This document shows, piece after piece, positions 25,777-34,681 of a stretch of DNA of 64,000 nucleotides. This DNA is from Panacibacter microcysteis (GTDB lineage Bacteria > Bacteroidota > Bacteroidia > Chitinophagales > Chitinophagaceae): positions 992,001 through 1,056,000 of the forward strand of contig NZ_JADWYR010000001.1 of the NCBI RefSeq assembly GCF_015831355.1, written 5' to 3'. Every line of letters starts with the position of its first letter. The stretch's first letter is position 1. Both the position numbers and the translations under genes were made by a program. The notes below the pieces were generated by a model. That model made no database searches. It was given only the letters and a program-made list of their open reading frames with translations, and was not told the origin of the DNA.

Positions 25777-27180
25777 ATGATTGAATTTATCGGCCACCTC
25801 CATCCTTTACTGGTGCACCTGCCAATAGGCATTTTATTACTGGCATTGTTGTTACAGGTATTGTCGCGGAAGAAAAAATATTATGCCCTGCAACACGCTA
25901 TTCCTGTTACACTGCTTGCAGGTGCAATATCAGGGCTGTTTGCTTCGGTAACAGGTTACCTGCTTTCTATCAGTGATGATTATGACAAAGATCTTGTAAG
26001 CTGGCACATGTGGATGGGCATTGCCACTACGCTTACAGCACTCATACTCTACGCAAAAGAAAAGAACGATGCATTTAAAGTGAACAAAACACTGCTCTCG
26101 CTTACGTTGCTGGTACTTATAATGGTAACGGGCCATTTAGGTGGTTCACTTACACATGGGTCAGACTATCTCTCCAAACCGCTTGAAAATATTACCGGTG
26201 ATGATACTGCCGTAAGCAACATAAAGCCCATTGCCGACGTACAGCAGGCGCAGGTATATGCAGATGTGGTGGAGCCGATACTTGCAACAAAATGCTATTC
26301 CTGCCATGGCGCCAACAAACAGAAAGGCAAACTGCGTATGGATAACCCGGAATCGCTTATGAAAGGTGGAGAAGACGGGGCCATCATAACCAGCGGCAAT
26401 GCAGCAGAAAGTGAAATGATCAAAAGATTATTGCTGCCCATGGACAATGATGACCATATGCCACCAAAAGAAAAGTCACAGTTGAGCGAAAGCCAGGTTG
26501 CATTATTGCATTGGTGGATCAACAATGGCGCCGCTTTCAACAAAACAGTAAAAGAACTTCCGCAGGATGGTAAAATAAAACCCCTGCTGCTTGCGCTGCA
26601 AAATGTAAGTACTGAACTAAAAGCTGCAGACAACCTGCCAGCTGCGCCGGTAGAACCCGCCGATGCCAATATTATTAAACAGTTGAAAGAGCAGGGTGCG
26701 GTTGTTTTACCACTTGCTCTAAACAGTAATTATCTGTCGGTAAATTTCATGAACGATACAATAGTTGATACCAAAGACCTGCAATTGCTTACACAACTTC
26801 ATAAACAACTTTTTTCGCTTAAACTCAGCAACAGCAATATAACCGATGCGGCATTAGCAAACATTGCACAATGCACTACTCTTGGAAAACTTTATCTGGA
26901 TGGTACTGCTATTACTGATAATGGTCTCAAAGCTTTGTTGCCGCTCGACAAACTTTTTTATCTCAATCTCGTAAACACAAAAATTACAGCAGCGGGTATT
27001 ACACAACTAAAGCCGCTTAAAAACCTTGCTGCATTGTATATATACCAAACAAATATTACCGGTAGGAACTTTCCGTTGCTTCAACAAACTTTTCCCAACA
27101 CGCGTATAGATACCGGCGGTTATATTGTACCGACTTTAACGTCAGACACCACACTGGTTACACAGAAACAAGCCTATTAA
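25777..27180 (+). CDS. DUF2231 membrane domain - PSCyt1 cytochrome - LRR fusion protein
   Basis: 467 residues. The true start is the ATG at 25777, which begins the membrane domain (MIEFIGHLHPLLVHLPIG). Residues 1-140 form about four membrane helices (DUF2231). A planctomycete-type cytochrome c domain follows, with haem site CYSCHGANKQKGKLRMD and MPPKEKSQLSE. The C-terminal third is leucine-rich-repeat-like (LSNSNITDAALANI, LDGTAITDNGLKAL, LVNTKITAAGI). Fusions of this order are known in Bacteroidetes clusters with sugar-modifying TIM barrels. Probably an inner-membrane electron-transfer or sensing protein with periplasmic repeats. Confidence 0.85.
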   Translation: MIEFIGHLHPLLVHLPIGILLLALLLQVLSRKKKYYALQHAIPVTLLAGAISGLFASVTGYLLSISDDYDKDLVSWHMWMGIATTLTALILYAKEKNDAFKVNKTLLSLTLLVLIMVTGHLGGSLTHGSDYLSKPLENITGDDTAVSNIKPIADVQQAQVYADVVEPILATKCYSCHGANKQKGKLRMDNPESLMKGGEDGAIITSGNAAESEMIKRLLLPMDNDDHMPPKEKSQLSESQVALLHWWINNGAAFNKTVKELPQDGKIKPLLLALQNVSTELKAADNLPAAPVEPADANIIKQLKEQGAVVLPLALNSNYLSVNFMNDTIVDTKDLQLLTQLHKQLFSLKLSNSNITDAALANIAQCTTLGKLYLDGTAITDNGLKALLPLDKLFYLNLVNTKITAAGITQLKPLKNLAALYIYQTNITGRNFPLLQQTFPNTRIDTGGYIVPTLTSDTTLVTQKQAY

Positions 27181-27186
27181 GTTTGG

Positions 27187-27271
27187 TTGGCCGGCATTGG
27201 ATCAACATGGCATCGCCTGTTGTGTCACTCACTTGTACGTTCCGTTTGTTATGGCAGCTTCAGCGATCTGT
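27187..27271 (-). repeat. Dispersed intergenic repeat, copy 8 (core variant A, long form)
   Basis: Exact variant-A core at 27219-27236. The 5' flank (GATCGCTGAAGCTGCCATAA, then ACGGAACGT) nearly matches copy 17, and the 3' flank is AGGCGATGCCAT. The box GGCCGGC at 27189-27195 begins nine bases after the stop codon of the upstream gene. Confidence 0.85.
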
Positions 27272-27505
27272 TTATACCGGCCCGTACATTATATAAAGCA
27301 GGTTTACAGCAATACTCATTTTATCACAAAAACAATTACGCAAAGCATCATCACAAAACAAATGTATACAGCGTGCAAAAACCTGGTCACGCGGCAACAG
27401 GCCGTTGCACCGTTAACAACATACCTCACATAAACACCACGCAGCGCTAAAGGCTGTTACAAAAAAAGAAAGCGACTTACACCATGCCGAATAAAGATCT
27501 GCCGT

Positions 27506-27545
27506 ACAAGTGAGTGACACAACAGGCGGTGATAGTAGCTACACA
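27506..27545 (+). repeat. Dispersed intergenic repeat, copy 9 (core variant A)
   Basis: Exact variant-A core at 27506-27523, preceded by CTGCCGT and followed by AGGCGGTGATAGTAGC, similar to copies 5 and 13. Confidence 0.8.
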
Positions 27546-27555
27546 GCTAATCTCC

Positions 27556-27590
27556 ACAAAAAAAACACCGCGTAGACACACGGTGTTTAA
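27556..27590 (-). terminator. Terminator of the FecA-like receptor gene
   Basis: On the minus strand an 8-bp stem (AAACACCG with CGGTGTTT; 27581-27588 and 27563-27570) with a 10-nt loop runs into eight T residues. Confidence 0.75.
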
Positions 27591-27614
27591 ATGTATAAAG
27601 CCCCCAAAAAAAAA

Positions 27615-29786
27615 TCAGATTTTTATACCTACGCTTAAGTTTACACTTCTGCCATCTGAAGACCACACTCCCGGACCGGGATAGAAGGTAGGGCGCTTGG
27701 TAAAGTATTGTTTGTTGAACACATTATTAATATTGAACCGCAGCATCCACCGGTCGTTAAAACGGTAAGACGTGTTTATGTCAAACAACCCATAAGAGGG
27801 CACGAGGCCAACCGCGCCATTGGCAGAAGGCTGCACGGTATTCAAAGCATCTGCATACGATTTTGCAGTATAACTATAGAGCACCGATATGCTGGCCTTA
27901 AGAAATTTTGCGCTCACACCATTGCGCGAAATAAACTGTGGTGTACTTTCTACGCTATTGCCGTCTACACTTACATTGGCGCTGCCGGATTTTACTGATG
28001 CATTTTTATAACGTGCATCCATCCACGCAGAAGAAGTGAAAACGCTGCAATAAAATTTATGACCGATGTTGGTGCCATACTCTGCAAAAAGTTCTACGCC
28101 ATTCGTCCTGGAGTTGCCAATATTGGTTCTGTAAAGAATGTATGCACCGGTATCATTCAGCATACTCAATGAACCCAACCTGTTGTTGTACCCGAGGTGA
28201 AACACACTAACATCCCACTTAAAACCGTTTGCATTACCACGGTAGCCTGCTTCCACCGTGTAACCATATGCATCTTTTAGATTTTTATCTGCCACTTCGT
28301 ACACAGATGCCGGTATAATGTCTTTGAAAATTACCGGCCTGTAAGACTGTGCAAAGCCTGCATAAAAGTTGCTGCTTTTAGTTGCTTCATACTGTGCATT
28401 TAAACCAAGCAATACAAAATCGTGCTTAATGGTATTGGGCAGGTTTTGCCCGCTGTAATAGCTTATATAACCGCTCATGTCAGACTGGCCATGCTCCCAT
28501 CGTATACCGGGACTTACAGTTAGTTTATCTGACATCCTGAAATTGTTTTCGGCATATACAGCAATGTTCTTTGTTTTAAAATGAAGGTCGCGCCCCCATT
28601 TACCATCCACAAGTGTAAGATCAAAGTCTGCACCTGTTGTGCCTTTACCCTGTTGCTGCCTGTGGAGGTCATTGTTAAAAACCTGCACCCCTGCCGTTAC
28701 TGTATGCTGCCGGTTTAAAAAGCTGTACTGGTGTAAAATATTTGCATCGAATGTATAGCTGTTGAAATGATCTATATCTACCTGGCGGTTAGCGTATTGT
28801 AACGTTTGCGTATTTATGCTGTCTTTCACATCGGCCGGTTTATCGAATTGTACACTGTTTCTGGCCCCGAGAACCGCAGATGCTGTTATGGATAATTTCG
28901 TTTTGTATGTAATGTTCCACTCAAGGTTGACAGATGGCACATAAATATCTGGGTTAAAATAATTTCTTGAACGGGAAGATTGCCGCGGGTCTGCATTAAA
29001 CATACTATCCGTTAGCGGGCCCGGAATGTTATACACATAATTCGATCTTGCAAGTTCTCCCTTCAGTCTTAATTTTCCTGATATGTTGTATTGCAGCATA
29101 AATGCCTGCGCTTCATATTTCGTGCTGCTGTTAGCACGGTACCCATCGGATAGGCGTTTGCTGTAATAAGCGTAATAGTCCAGTTTGCCTATTCTGCCGC
29201 TCACTGCATTGTAGGTACTCAGCAAACCAAAAGAACCTGCAGTATTGATGCTTTCGAAGCTGAGCTGTTTTGTAGTGTCTGCCTGTTTGGTAACATAGTT
29301 TAGCATGCCGCCAAACTGTGCGCCATATTGTAATGAACCTGTGCCACGTACCAGTTCAATTCTTTCCACAGCCTCCATAGGCATACTGTAATGACTGGCA
29401 GGATAACCATACATATCTGAATTGGTGATTATGCCGTTCTTACGAATGTTGAACTCCCAGCCGCGGTGGGGATCGAGGCCACGTACAGCGATGTTTACCT
29501 GGTTGCCGCTGCCATCCATGTCGTACACAAAAACGCCGGGCACTTTTGCAAAAATCTGCCGGGGTGTTTTTTCAGCAATGTTTGCATCCATCCCTGATAC
29601 ATTCAGCACTTCAGATTTTTTGCCACTCCAGATTCTTGTTCCCACAACAGCAGGTAAGCGGTCTACTGTATTTACCTGTGTTTTTACCTTTACTTCCTGC
29701 AATACATTTGTTTTTAGCGTATCAGTCTGCGCATACATTTTTGCACTGATCAAACATACAGTTGCCAATACTACCAGTTTCTTCAT
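27615..29786 (-). CDS. FecA-like TonB-dependent receptor
   Basis: 723 residues. A signal peptide (MKKLVVLATVCLISAKMYAQ) is followed by a plug domain (QEVKVKTQV, ETKTPRQ-type segment IAEKTPRQIFAKVPGVFVYDMDG, RIELVRGTGSLQYGAQFGG) and a beta-barrel. The C-terminus (NVFNKQYFTKRP, YPGPGVWSSDGRS, VGIKI) is characteristic of Bacteroidetes ferric-citrate-type (FecA) receptors. It imports an iron chelate or other small ligand using TonB. It lies 36 bp downstream of the DoxX-like gene and is probably in one operon with it. It lacks the N-terminal carboxypeptidase-like and signalling domains. Confidence 0.9.
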   Translation of the reverse strand: MKKLVVLATVCLISAKMYAQTDTLKTNVLQEVKVKTQVNTVDRLPAVVGTRIWSGKKSEVLNVSGMDANIAEKTPRQIFAKVPGVFVYDMDGSGNQVNIAVRGLDPHRGWEFNIRKNGIITNSDMYGYPASHYSMPMEAVERIELVRGTGSLQYGAQFGGMLNYVTKQADTTKQLSFESINTAGSFGLLSTYNAVSGRIGKLDYYAYYSKRLSDGYRANSSTKYEAQAFMLQYNISGKLRLKGELARSNYVYNIPGPLTDSMFNADPRQSSRSRNYFNPDIYVPSVNLEWNITYKTKLSITASAVLGARNSVQFDKPADVKDSINTQTLQYANRQVDIDHFNSYTFDANILHQYSFLNRQHTVTAGVQVFNNDLHRQQQGKGTTGADFDLTLVDGKWGRDLHFKTKNIAVYAENNFRMSDKLTVSPGIRWEHGQSDMSGYISYYSGQNLPNTIKHDFVLLGLNAQYEATKSSNFYAGFAQSYRPVIFKDIIPASVYEVADKNLKDAYGYTVEAGYRGNANGFKWDVSVFHLGYNNRLGSLSMLNDTGAYILYRTNIGNSRTNGVELFAEYGTNIGHKFYCSVFTSSAWMDARYKNASVKSGSANVSVDGNSVESTPQFISRNGVSAKFLKASISVLYSYTAKSYADALNTVQPSANGAVGLVPSYGLFDINTSYRFNDRWMLRFNINNVFNKQYFTKRPTFYPGPGVWSSDGRSVNLSVGIKI

Positions 29787-29822
29787 TTGCTTAGTATTTG
29801 ATATTTACGCGGGAAATCGGTT

Positions 29823-30263
29823 TTAATCTTTTTGTTTCTCTGCTTTCCACAATACGAGCCCTGCAGCTATAAATACAATATTCTTAACAATGTACTGGCC
29901 CACGAGCGTAAGACCATAAGGCATATACCGGAATGTTTCATGGGGAAAAAATATAAACGGTGTAAAAGTACACACCATATGTGCCAGCATCAGGATCAGC
30001 GCTGTTTTAAGCAACCTGCCTGTAATAAACATAATGCCTATTGCACATTCCCATAATGCAAGCATGAGAATATTTGTATGATCGTCTATAAGCCCGAATG
30101 TTAGTTTATGAATGGTTTGCATGGCCAGTTGCTCAGCAGGGCTGATGCCCTGGAAGAACTTCAAAGCACCAAACCACAGGTAAACAATGCCAAGGCTTAT
30201 TCTTAGTACAGACAGGTAATAAGTAAAGGTTTTTCTTTCGTTTACCAGCACATTGGTTTGCAT
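29823..30263 (-). CDS. DoxX-like inner-membrane protein
   Basis: 146 residues with four predicted membrane helices (ISLGIVYLWFGALKFF, LMLALWECAIGIMFI, ALILMLAHMVCTF, IVKNIVFIAAGLVLW). The WFGALKFF and ALWECAIG stretches fit the DoxX/DUF417-like family of small quinone- or redox-associated membrane proteins. First gene of an operon with the FecA-like receptor. Function unknown; several Bacteroidetes iron-uptake loci carry such proteins. Confidence 0.75.
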   Translation of the reverse strand: MQTNVLVNERKTFTYYLSVLRISLGIVYLWFGALKFFQGISPAEQLAMQTIHKLTFGLIDDHTNILMLALWECAIGIMFITGRLLKTALILMLAHMVCTFTPFIFFPHETFRYMPYGLTLVGQYIVKNIVFIAAGLVLWKAEKQKD

Positions 30264-30283
30264 AAGTTTTGTTTTAGTTGTTT

Positions 30284-30291
30284 CAAAAATA
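30284..30291 (-). promoter_or_regulatory. Candidate -7 box of the DoxX-like/FecA-like operon
   Basis: The minus strand reads TATTTTTG, an exact match to TAnnTTTG, 20 nt before the ATG at 30263. No clear -33 box was found. Confidence 0.4.
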
Positions 30292-30431
30292 AAATTGCCG
30301 ACAGGTGTTTGAACTGATGTTGGTCATGATTACATGCCTGCTGGTAAACGTCAGTCTGCTGAAATCTTTACAAAACATTCAATTTTTGACAATATCTGTA
30401 TGTTGATTTCTGACTTTCAATAAATGAAAGA

Positions 30432-30459
30432 AACACTTCCTGTAGACACAGGAAGTGTT
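30432..30459. terminator. Perfect 12-bp hairpin, possible terminator
   Basis: AACACTTCCTGT (30432-30443) and ACAGGAAGTGTT (30448-30459) enclose a 4-nt loop. On the minus strand it is followed by TCTTTCATTTATT. It may be a second terminator for the haloperoxidase operon. Confidence 0.5.
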
Positions 30460-30523
30460 CAACTATAACTGCTTTAAAATCTATATGAGAAAAAGTTCTT
30501 TTCATTTTTGTTGTATAGAATGT

Positions 30524-30545
30524 CCTCCCTGTGGAAACAAGGAGG
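30524..30545 (-). terminator. Hairpin after the haloperoxidase gene
   Basis: The minus-strand RNA forms an 8-bp stem (CCTCCTTG with CAGGGAGG, one U-G wobble). It lies about 40 bp after the stop at 30586. There is no strong U-tract. Confidence 0.4.
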
Positions 30546-30585
30546 GTACTTCTATAACTATTGCTTATTATCAGACAAAAAAATC

Positions 30586-32148
30586 TTATTCTGCTCCATC
30601 TGTTAATGCGCGTTGTACAGCATAATTGCCAACTTTCTTTCCTACATCCATACCCACTTTACAATCGCTTGCATTATAATGTATGCCACCGAGCAATCTT
30701 GATTTTGCAGCTTCCTCTGCCATCTTCATGTAATCGTCGGCTCTTTCAGGATTAATGTGCCCAAGTATGGTTGCTGCGGCTCCGCTGAATGTTGAATGGC
30801 CAGATATGTAAGAAGGAAAATTTGGAATGCCTGTCAATGTTTTAATAGACGGATCCATCTGGCTAGGGCGTGGATTGAAGTAATGATATTTCGTATCCCA
30901 GCATACAATAGCTGCATCCATCTCTGCCATGTTTAAGAGTGCAAGATTTCTTGCCCATCTTACTTCGCTAAAATGCTTGTCAATAAAATCTTCAGATGCT
31001 ATGGCATTCCAGTGACCGGGAGGTGTGGCTGTTCCCGCGCCATCTGCCCAAAACTGTACGATCTTCAGGTTTTCTGCACTGGGGTTAACCACATAGCTTT
31101 TTACCTCTTCTGTTTCCTGTTTCATTTGCGCACTGCTGGTAGAAGGTGGCGGGCCGGGGCGCAAAACATTCTTTACCGTTAAAGAATCGAATAAAAAGGG
31201 ACGCACATTGCCAAAGAAAGGCAACATAGGTGGTCTTTTTGGCGTCTCAAGGCTGATCCACGGTGTTTCGCCCCTGTCTATACATGCCTGTGCCAGGCTA
31301 TCCCACTGTGCAGGGGTACCAACGGCTTTGGAAGTATTATCACTGCGGCCACGCGCTGCAAATACAGATGCTATCTGGCGGCCGAGTGCTTCACCCGCAG
31401 CCCAGTCGCTTCGTACGCATGCACCGGAAGCCATGGTAGCCAGTTGCAGCTCTTCCACCTTTGCGTTCACATATGCTATTTCTGTAGGGAACAACATTTT
31501 CATCATTTCTGCTGTAACGCCGGCCAAAACCGCCTGCTCAGACGGGTAAGACGGCAGATCTGTTTTAGCAGCCATTGCATTGGCATTAATAACTGAATCT
31601 ACCTTGTATGGTGCAGCCCTGTTATACAACTTCTTATAGTACCAGCAGGCAACCAATGCATCATACTGCGCAGCACTTACATACCCATATGCACGTGCTG
31701 CATACGGCGGGTTTGAAAACGGGAACTGCGGGTAGGCAAACGGGTTTGCTGAATTAGGGATCGGGTAAGTGTCATCTTCATTCTGGTATGGTGGAAGATT
31801 ATGCTTTGCTACCAGCTCACGCATCAGTTCATTCATTCTCAACACAGCACCGGCTGCCCAGAATTTTATTTTCGCACGCTGGTCATCAGTAAGGTTTGCC
31901 TGCAGGCCTTTTATCTCGTTCAATTCACCAATGTAACCGGGCAGGTTTGTGGCAGCAGGTGCCGCCACTGCAAAAGAGTCGGGGCGCGATAAAAGCACCA
32001 GCTTCCACGCACCTGCATCAAGGTCTATGTTAGCGGGGTTTAACGCCGGCAGATCTGCCGTACGTTCATGTATATCTTTTGAACAACCGAGGTATATTAA
32101 TGAAACGGAGATTATTGCAGCAAGTGGGAATATTATCTTTTTCATCAT
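30586..32148 (-). CDS. Vanadium-dependent haloperoxidase-like (PAP2) lipoprotein A
   Basis: 520 residues from the ATG at 32148; an upstream TTG would add two. The lipoprotein signal ends with lipobox YLGC. The C-terminal half holds the vanadate/phosphate site of the PAP2 and haloperoxidase superfamily: K and RP in WDTKYHYFNPRPSQ, PSYISGHSTFSG, and SRLLGGIHYNASD with the catalytic His. It may oxidise halides with peroxide, or act as an acid phosphatase; sequence alone does not separate these, though the length and layout favour haloperoxidase-like enzymes. It is last in a minus-strand set with two barrel proteins and a second PAP2 lipoprotein (34682). Confidence 0.88.
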   Translation of the reverse strand: MMKKIIFPLAAIISVSLIYLGCSKDIHERTADLPALNPANIDLDAGAWKLVLLSRPDSFAVAAPAATNLPGYIGELNEIKGLQANLTDDQRAKIKFWAAGAVLRMNELMRELVAKHNLPPYQNEDDTYPIPNSANPFAYPQFPFSNPPYAARAYGYVSAAQYDALVACWYYKKLYNRAAPYKVDSVINANAMAAKTDLPSYPSEQAVLAGVTAEMMKMLFPTEIAYVNAKVEELQLATMASGACVRSDWAAGEALGRQIASVFAARGRSDNTSKAVGTPAQWDSLAQACIDRGETPWISLETPKRPPMLPFFGNVRPFLFDSLTVKNVLRPGPPPSTSSAQMKQETEEVKSYVVNPSAENLKIVQFWADGAGTATPPGHWNAIASEDFIDKHFSEVRWARNLALLNMAEMDAAIVCWDTKYHYFNPRPSQMDPSIKTLTGIPNFPSYISGHSTFSGAAATILGHINPERADDYMKMAEEAAKSRLLGGIHYNASDCKVGMDVGKKVGNYAVQRALTDGAE

Positions 32149-32178
32149 GATCAATTTTATAATAAGGGGTTACTGTAA

Positions 32179-33147
32179 TTATTTACCACACAGTTTACAG
32201 GTATGCACTGCGCCGGTTGTTTTGCCCGTACGTAAAATATAAAATACACCACCGTTAAACATGGTGCTCTGGCCTACATTTCTGCCATGCAAAACATACG
32301 TACCACCGCCCGTAAGCGATAAGCCGCGAACATTTTTAAAAGTGTATTTAAAATTGAGGCCTGCAGCAATCATATCCATATTATTACTTGGAAAAGGCAT
32401 ATCGTTCTTTCTTATATCAAAGCCACCCAGCGTGTTGTTGTAATCAAACAACGCTTCTGCAATCCAGCGTTCTGTTCTGTAACCTGTGCGGAATTGTGCA
32501 GCCACCACATCCGGCATATCAACCTTATTGGTATAATGCATGGTGGTTGTATAATAGGCATCCCTGTTAATGGTAATGTTACTTCTTTTTATATAAGACC
32601 CTGATGCAGTAGCAAAGAAATCGCCATGCTGTATATCTGCCAGTAATCTGCCGGTAAAATTGGTGCTGCTCAATCCCAATGCAAGCGGCAGGTAATCGCC
32701 CTGGTAGTTAGACAGCGGTGTGCTGAAACCACCAATTCCATAGACTGCATACGTGGTATTTTTACCAACTTTTTTCTCCAGCGGCATCCATTTTAACCAA
32801 AGCGAGAGGTCTTGTATACCTTCTGCGCCGCGCAGTGTGCCCAACGTTGCTTTCGTTTTTACATAAGGTACATTAAACAAAAAATTAAGCTTGTTACTAA
32901 TACCGTAATTACCCATTACACTAAACATTTGCGTAGACACCGTTCCCAGGTTCTGGTTATCTCTTTTAAATGTTCCTTCCCAGTAATTTTTCCAACTGCT
33001 GTGCATGTACATGGGGCCAATACACAGGTTGTTTTTAGCCATCATGATTGCATCGGCATCTGTTTGTGCCGTTGCTGTTTGTGATTGTAAAAGCATAAAC
33101 AATAACACTCCTGTAAGGTATTGTTTTGCAAGTTTTGAGATTCTCAT
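32179..33147 (-). CDS. Outer-membrane beta-barrel protein A (transporter-like)
   Basis: 322 residues starting MRISKLAKQYLTGVLLF; upstream in-frame residues look non-coding. A signal peptide ends near TATAQ. The body has alternating short strands typical of barrels related to the phenol-degradation MetA family (KLNFLFNVPYVKTKATL, GIQDLSLWLKWMPL). The C-terminus is unusual: HTCKLCGK with two cysteines instead of a terminal aromatic. It lies 30 bp upstream of haloperoxidase-like lipoprotein A and is probably co-transcribed. It may form a pore for the substrates or products of the PAP2 enzymes; this is inference. Confidence 0.7.
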   Translation of the reverse strand: MRISKLAKQYLTGVLLFMLLQSQTATAQTDADAIMMAKNNLCIGPMYMHSSWKNYWEGTFKRDNQNLGTVSTQMFSVMGNYGISNKLNFLFNVPYVKTKATLGTLRGAEGIQDLSLWLKWMPLEKKVGKNTTYAVYGIGGFSTPLSNYQGDYLPLALGLSSTNFTGRLLADIQHGDFFATASGSYIKRSNITINRDAYYTTTMHYTNKVDMPDVVAAQFRTGYRTERWIAEALFDYNNTLGGFDIRKNDMPFPSNNMDMIAAGLNFKYTFKNVRGLSLTGGGTYVLHGRNVGQSTMFNGGVFYILRTGKTTGAVHTCKLCGK

Positions 33148-33181
33148 AAAGCGTCGTTTTAGTAGATGGTTATAGTTTTTA

Positions 33182-33240
33182 TTTTGGGCCCGGCATTTGC
33201 CAGGCATGGGGCTTTTGTTGCGTCGCACTCTTGTGCGTTC
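33182..33240 (-). repeat. Dispersed intergenic repeat, copy 10 (core variant B)
   Basis: Exact variant-B core at 33217-33234; 3' box GGGCCCGGC at 33186-33194. The 5' flank includes GATCGCTATCGCCC, related to copies 8 and 17. It lies upstream of barrel gene A, same orientation, with its A-rich end about 35 bp from the ATG. Confidence 0.8.
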
Positions 33241-33263
33241 ATATCCTTATTGGGCGATAGCGA

Positions 33264-34367
33264 TCAGAATTTAAACGCCACACCTACATTGATCGTGTAA
33301 TCAGCGAAGGCTGCATCGCCCTGTTTAAATGTGCCAAACTTTTCTGAATACTCTTTGTCTGTTACACTTTGTGTTCTGTTGCGCACCAGTGCTACCGGCA
33401 CTGCAGCATATACATTTACTTTTTTAAAACTGTAGCTTACTGCCGGGTCTACAGACATAACGTAACCGGGTCTGCGAAAGTAGCCGCTGCCGCCAATAAG
33501 GTCATTTACGGGTATACCTTCCCAGCGTAAACCGGCGCCAACCTGCAGGCCTTTAAGCATGTAGTTGAAACCAAATCTCGCCATGTACTGGTCGGGAACA
33601 CTCATGATGTCTTCGTTGTACAAAGAAGGTGAAAGCGTTTCGCGGTATGTTCTTACACCATTGTGCTCTCTTGGGTTTGACAAATAATAAAAGTTGCCGT
33701 AAACGTTCAGGTTCTTTGCAATATTATAGAAGGTGTTTAGTTCGAACGTTATGCCTGTGCCGCCATCGCCCAGTTGTATTGACTGGTCTACGGTGCGTAG
33801 CTGTTTTGTTGTGTCCGGGCCTACGTTGTACCAATAGTCCTCGTAATCGTATTGGCCTGACGCAAACTTAATTCCCAAACCCAGCTGGAAATTGAATTTT
33901 TTACTTTTAGCCGGGTCGAGCATCCAGCGGTATGCTGCTACACGAATGTCTCCCAGGCCGTAAGAATGCATGGTATGTCTTTCCTTTTTGATGTATGCAC
34001 CATTTACCAGCCCATGCTCGTACAAAGAAGAGCGTGCATTGGAAAGTATAGGTACATCTACCATTACAGACCACCTGCTGCTGAGATTGCGTACGAGTGT
34101 GAGATCTACGGCTGTGCTGTAATTAATTACTTCTGTATGCTGCTCCAGGCGCTCGTATTGCTCATCTTTTCCTTTGTAGTGCCTGAATGATTTAAAGTAA
34201 CGGTAGTTTGTACCAAATGTCCACTTGGATGTTGGTATTGAATCAGGATGTTGTAAAGCACAGGTGGCGCCATTGCCTCTGATGGCAACGCAACCCTGTG
34301 CCCTGGCATTTTGAGATACTACAAAGAGACACACTATAACAGACAGGGAATATATAAGCTGTTTCAT
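33264..34367 (-). CDS. Outer-membrane beta-barrel protein B
   Basis: 367 residues with a signal peptide (MKQLIYSLSVIVCLFVVSQNARAQ). Near the mature N-terminus are three cysteines (GCVAIRGNGATCALQ). The rest alternates polar and aromatic strands (WSVMVDVPILSNARSS, GLGDIRVAAYRWMLD, FNFQLGLGIKFASGQYDY) and ends VGVAFKF with a terminal Phe, as expected of an outer-membrane barrel. It resembles the phenol MetA/transporter-like family. It stands between the two haloperoxidase-like genes with barrel A. Confidence 0.75.
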   Translation of the reverse strand: MKQLIYSLSVIVCLFVVSQNARAQGCVAIRGNGATCALQHPDSIPTSKWTFGTNYRYFKSFRHYKGKDEQYERLEQHTEVINYSTAVDLTLVRNLSSRWSVMVDVPILSNARSSLYEHGLVNGAYIKKERHTMHSYGLGDIRVAAYRWMLDPAKSKKFNFQLGLGIKFASGQYDYEDYWYNVGPDTTKQLRTVDQSIQLGDGGTGITFELNTFYNIAKNLNVYGNFYYLSNPREHNGVRTYRETLSPSLYNEDIMSVPDQYMARFGFNYMLKGLQVGAGLRWEGIPVNDLIGGSGYFRRPGYVMSVDPAVSYSFKKVNVYAAVPVALVRNRTQSVTDKEYSEKFGTFKQGDAAFADYTINVGVAFKF

Positions 34368-34681
34368 ACTTTTAGTTTGGTTGTTTGCTCCTTTTGGATC
34401 AAAAAAAATTGGTGTTTGCTTTAGTCAATGCTTTGATACGTGCAGATAAATTGCTTTTTCATATAAAAGAAAAGCGTTGATGAGATGATGCGTTGTGCGC
34501 AGGTGGCTGTTTCACTGTTGCCATATGCTTTACAGTACAAGTGAGTGACACAACAGGCGATGCCATGAAAGACCGCTGCTGGTTACAAAAATGGCACAGT
34601 AATAAACCGCAGCGGGTTGTATCAAATACATGCGGCGTTGGGACGTTTGCCTGTAAGTGAAACCGCCTGCTGTTACTGAAG
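34368..34681. other. 314-bp intergenic region with one core repeat
   Basis: Holds repeat copy 11. Nothing else recognisable was found, apart from T-rich sequence before the barrel B start. Confidence 0.5.
34533..34566 (+). repeat. Dispersed intergenic repeat, copy 11 (core variant A)
   Basis: Exact variant-A core at 34537-34554, followed by AGGCGATGCCAT as in copies 4, 6, 8, 17 and 18. It points toward the 3' end of the haloperoxidase-like gene at 34682. Confidence 0.8.

Larger units (their letters stand above)
27181..27614. other. 434-bp convergent intergenic region with two outward-facing repeats
   Basis: No gene. It contains repeat copies 8 (minus) and 9 (plus), pointing away from each other toward the 3' ends of the flanking genes, and a terminator at 27556-27590. 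The middle part shows nothing recognisable. Confidence 0.65.
30264..30585. other. 322-bp intergenic region with two hairpins
   Basis: No gene is visible. It contains the DoxX-like promoter candidate (30284-30291), a perfect 12-bp hairpin (30432-30459) and a weaker hairpin (30524-30545) that probably ends the haloperoxidase transcript. Confidence 0.6.
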
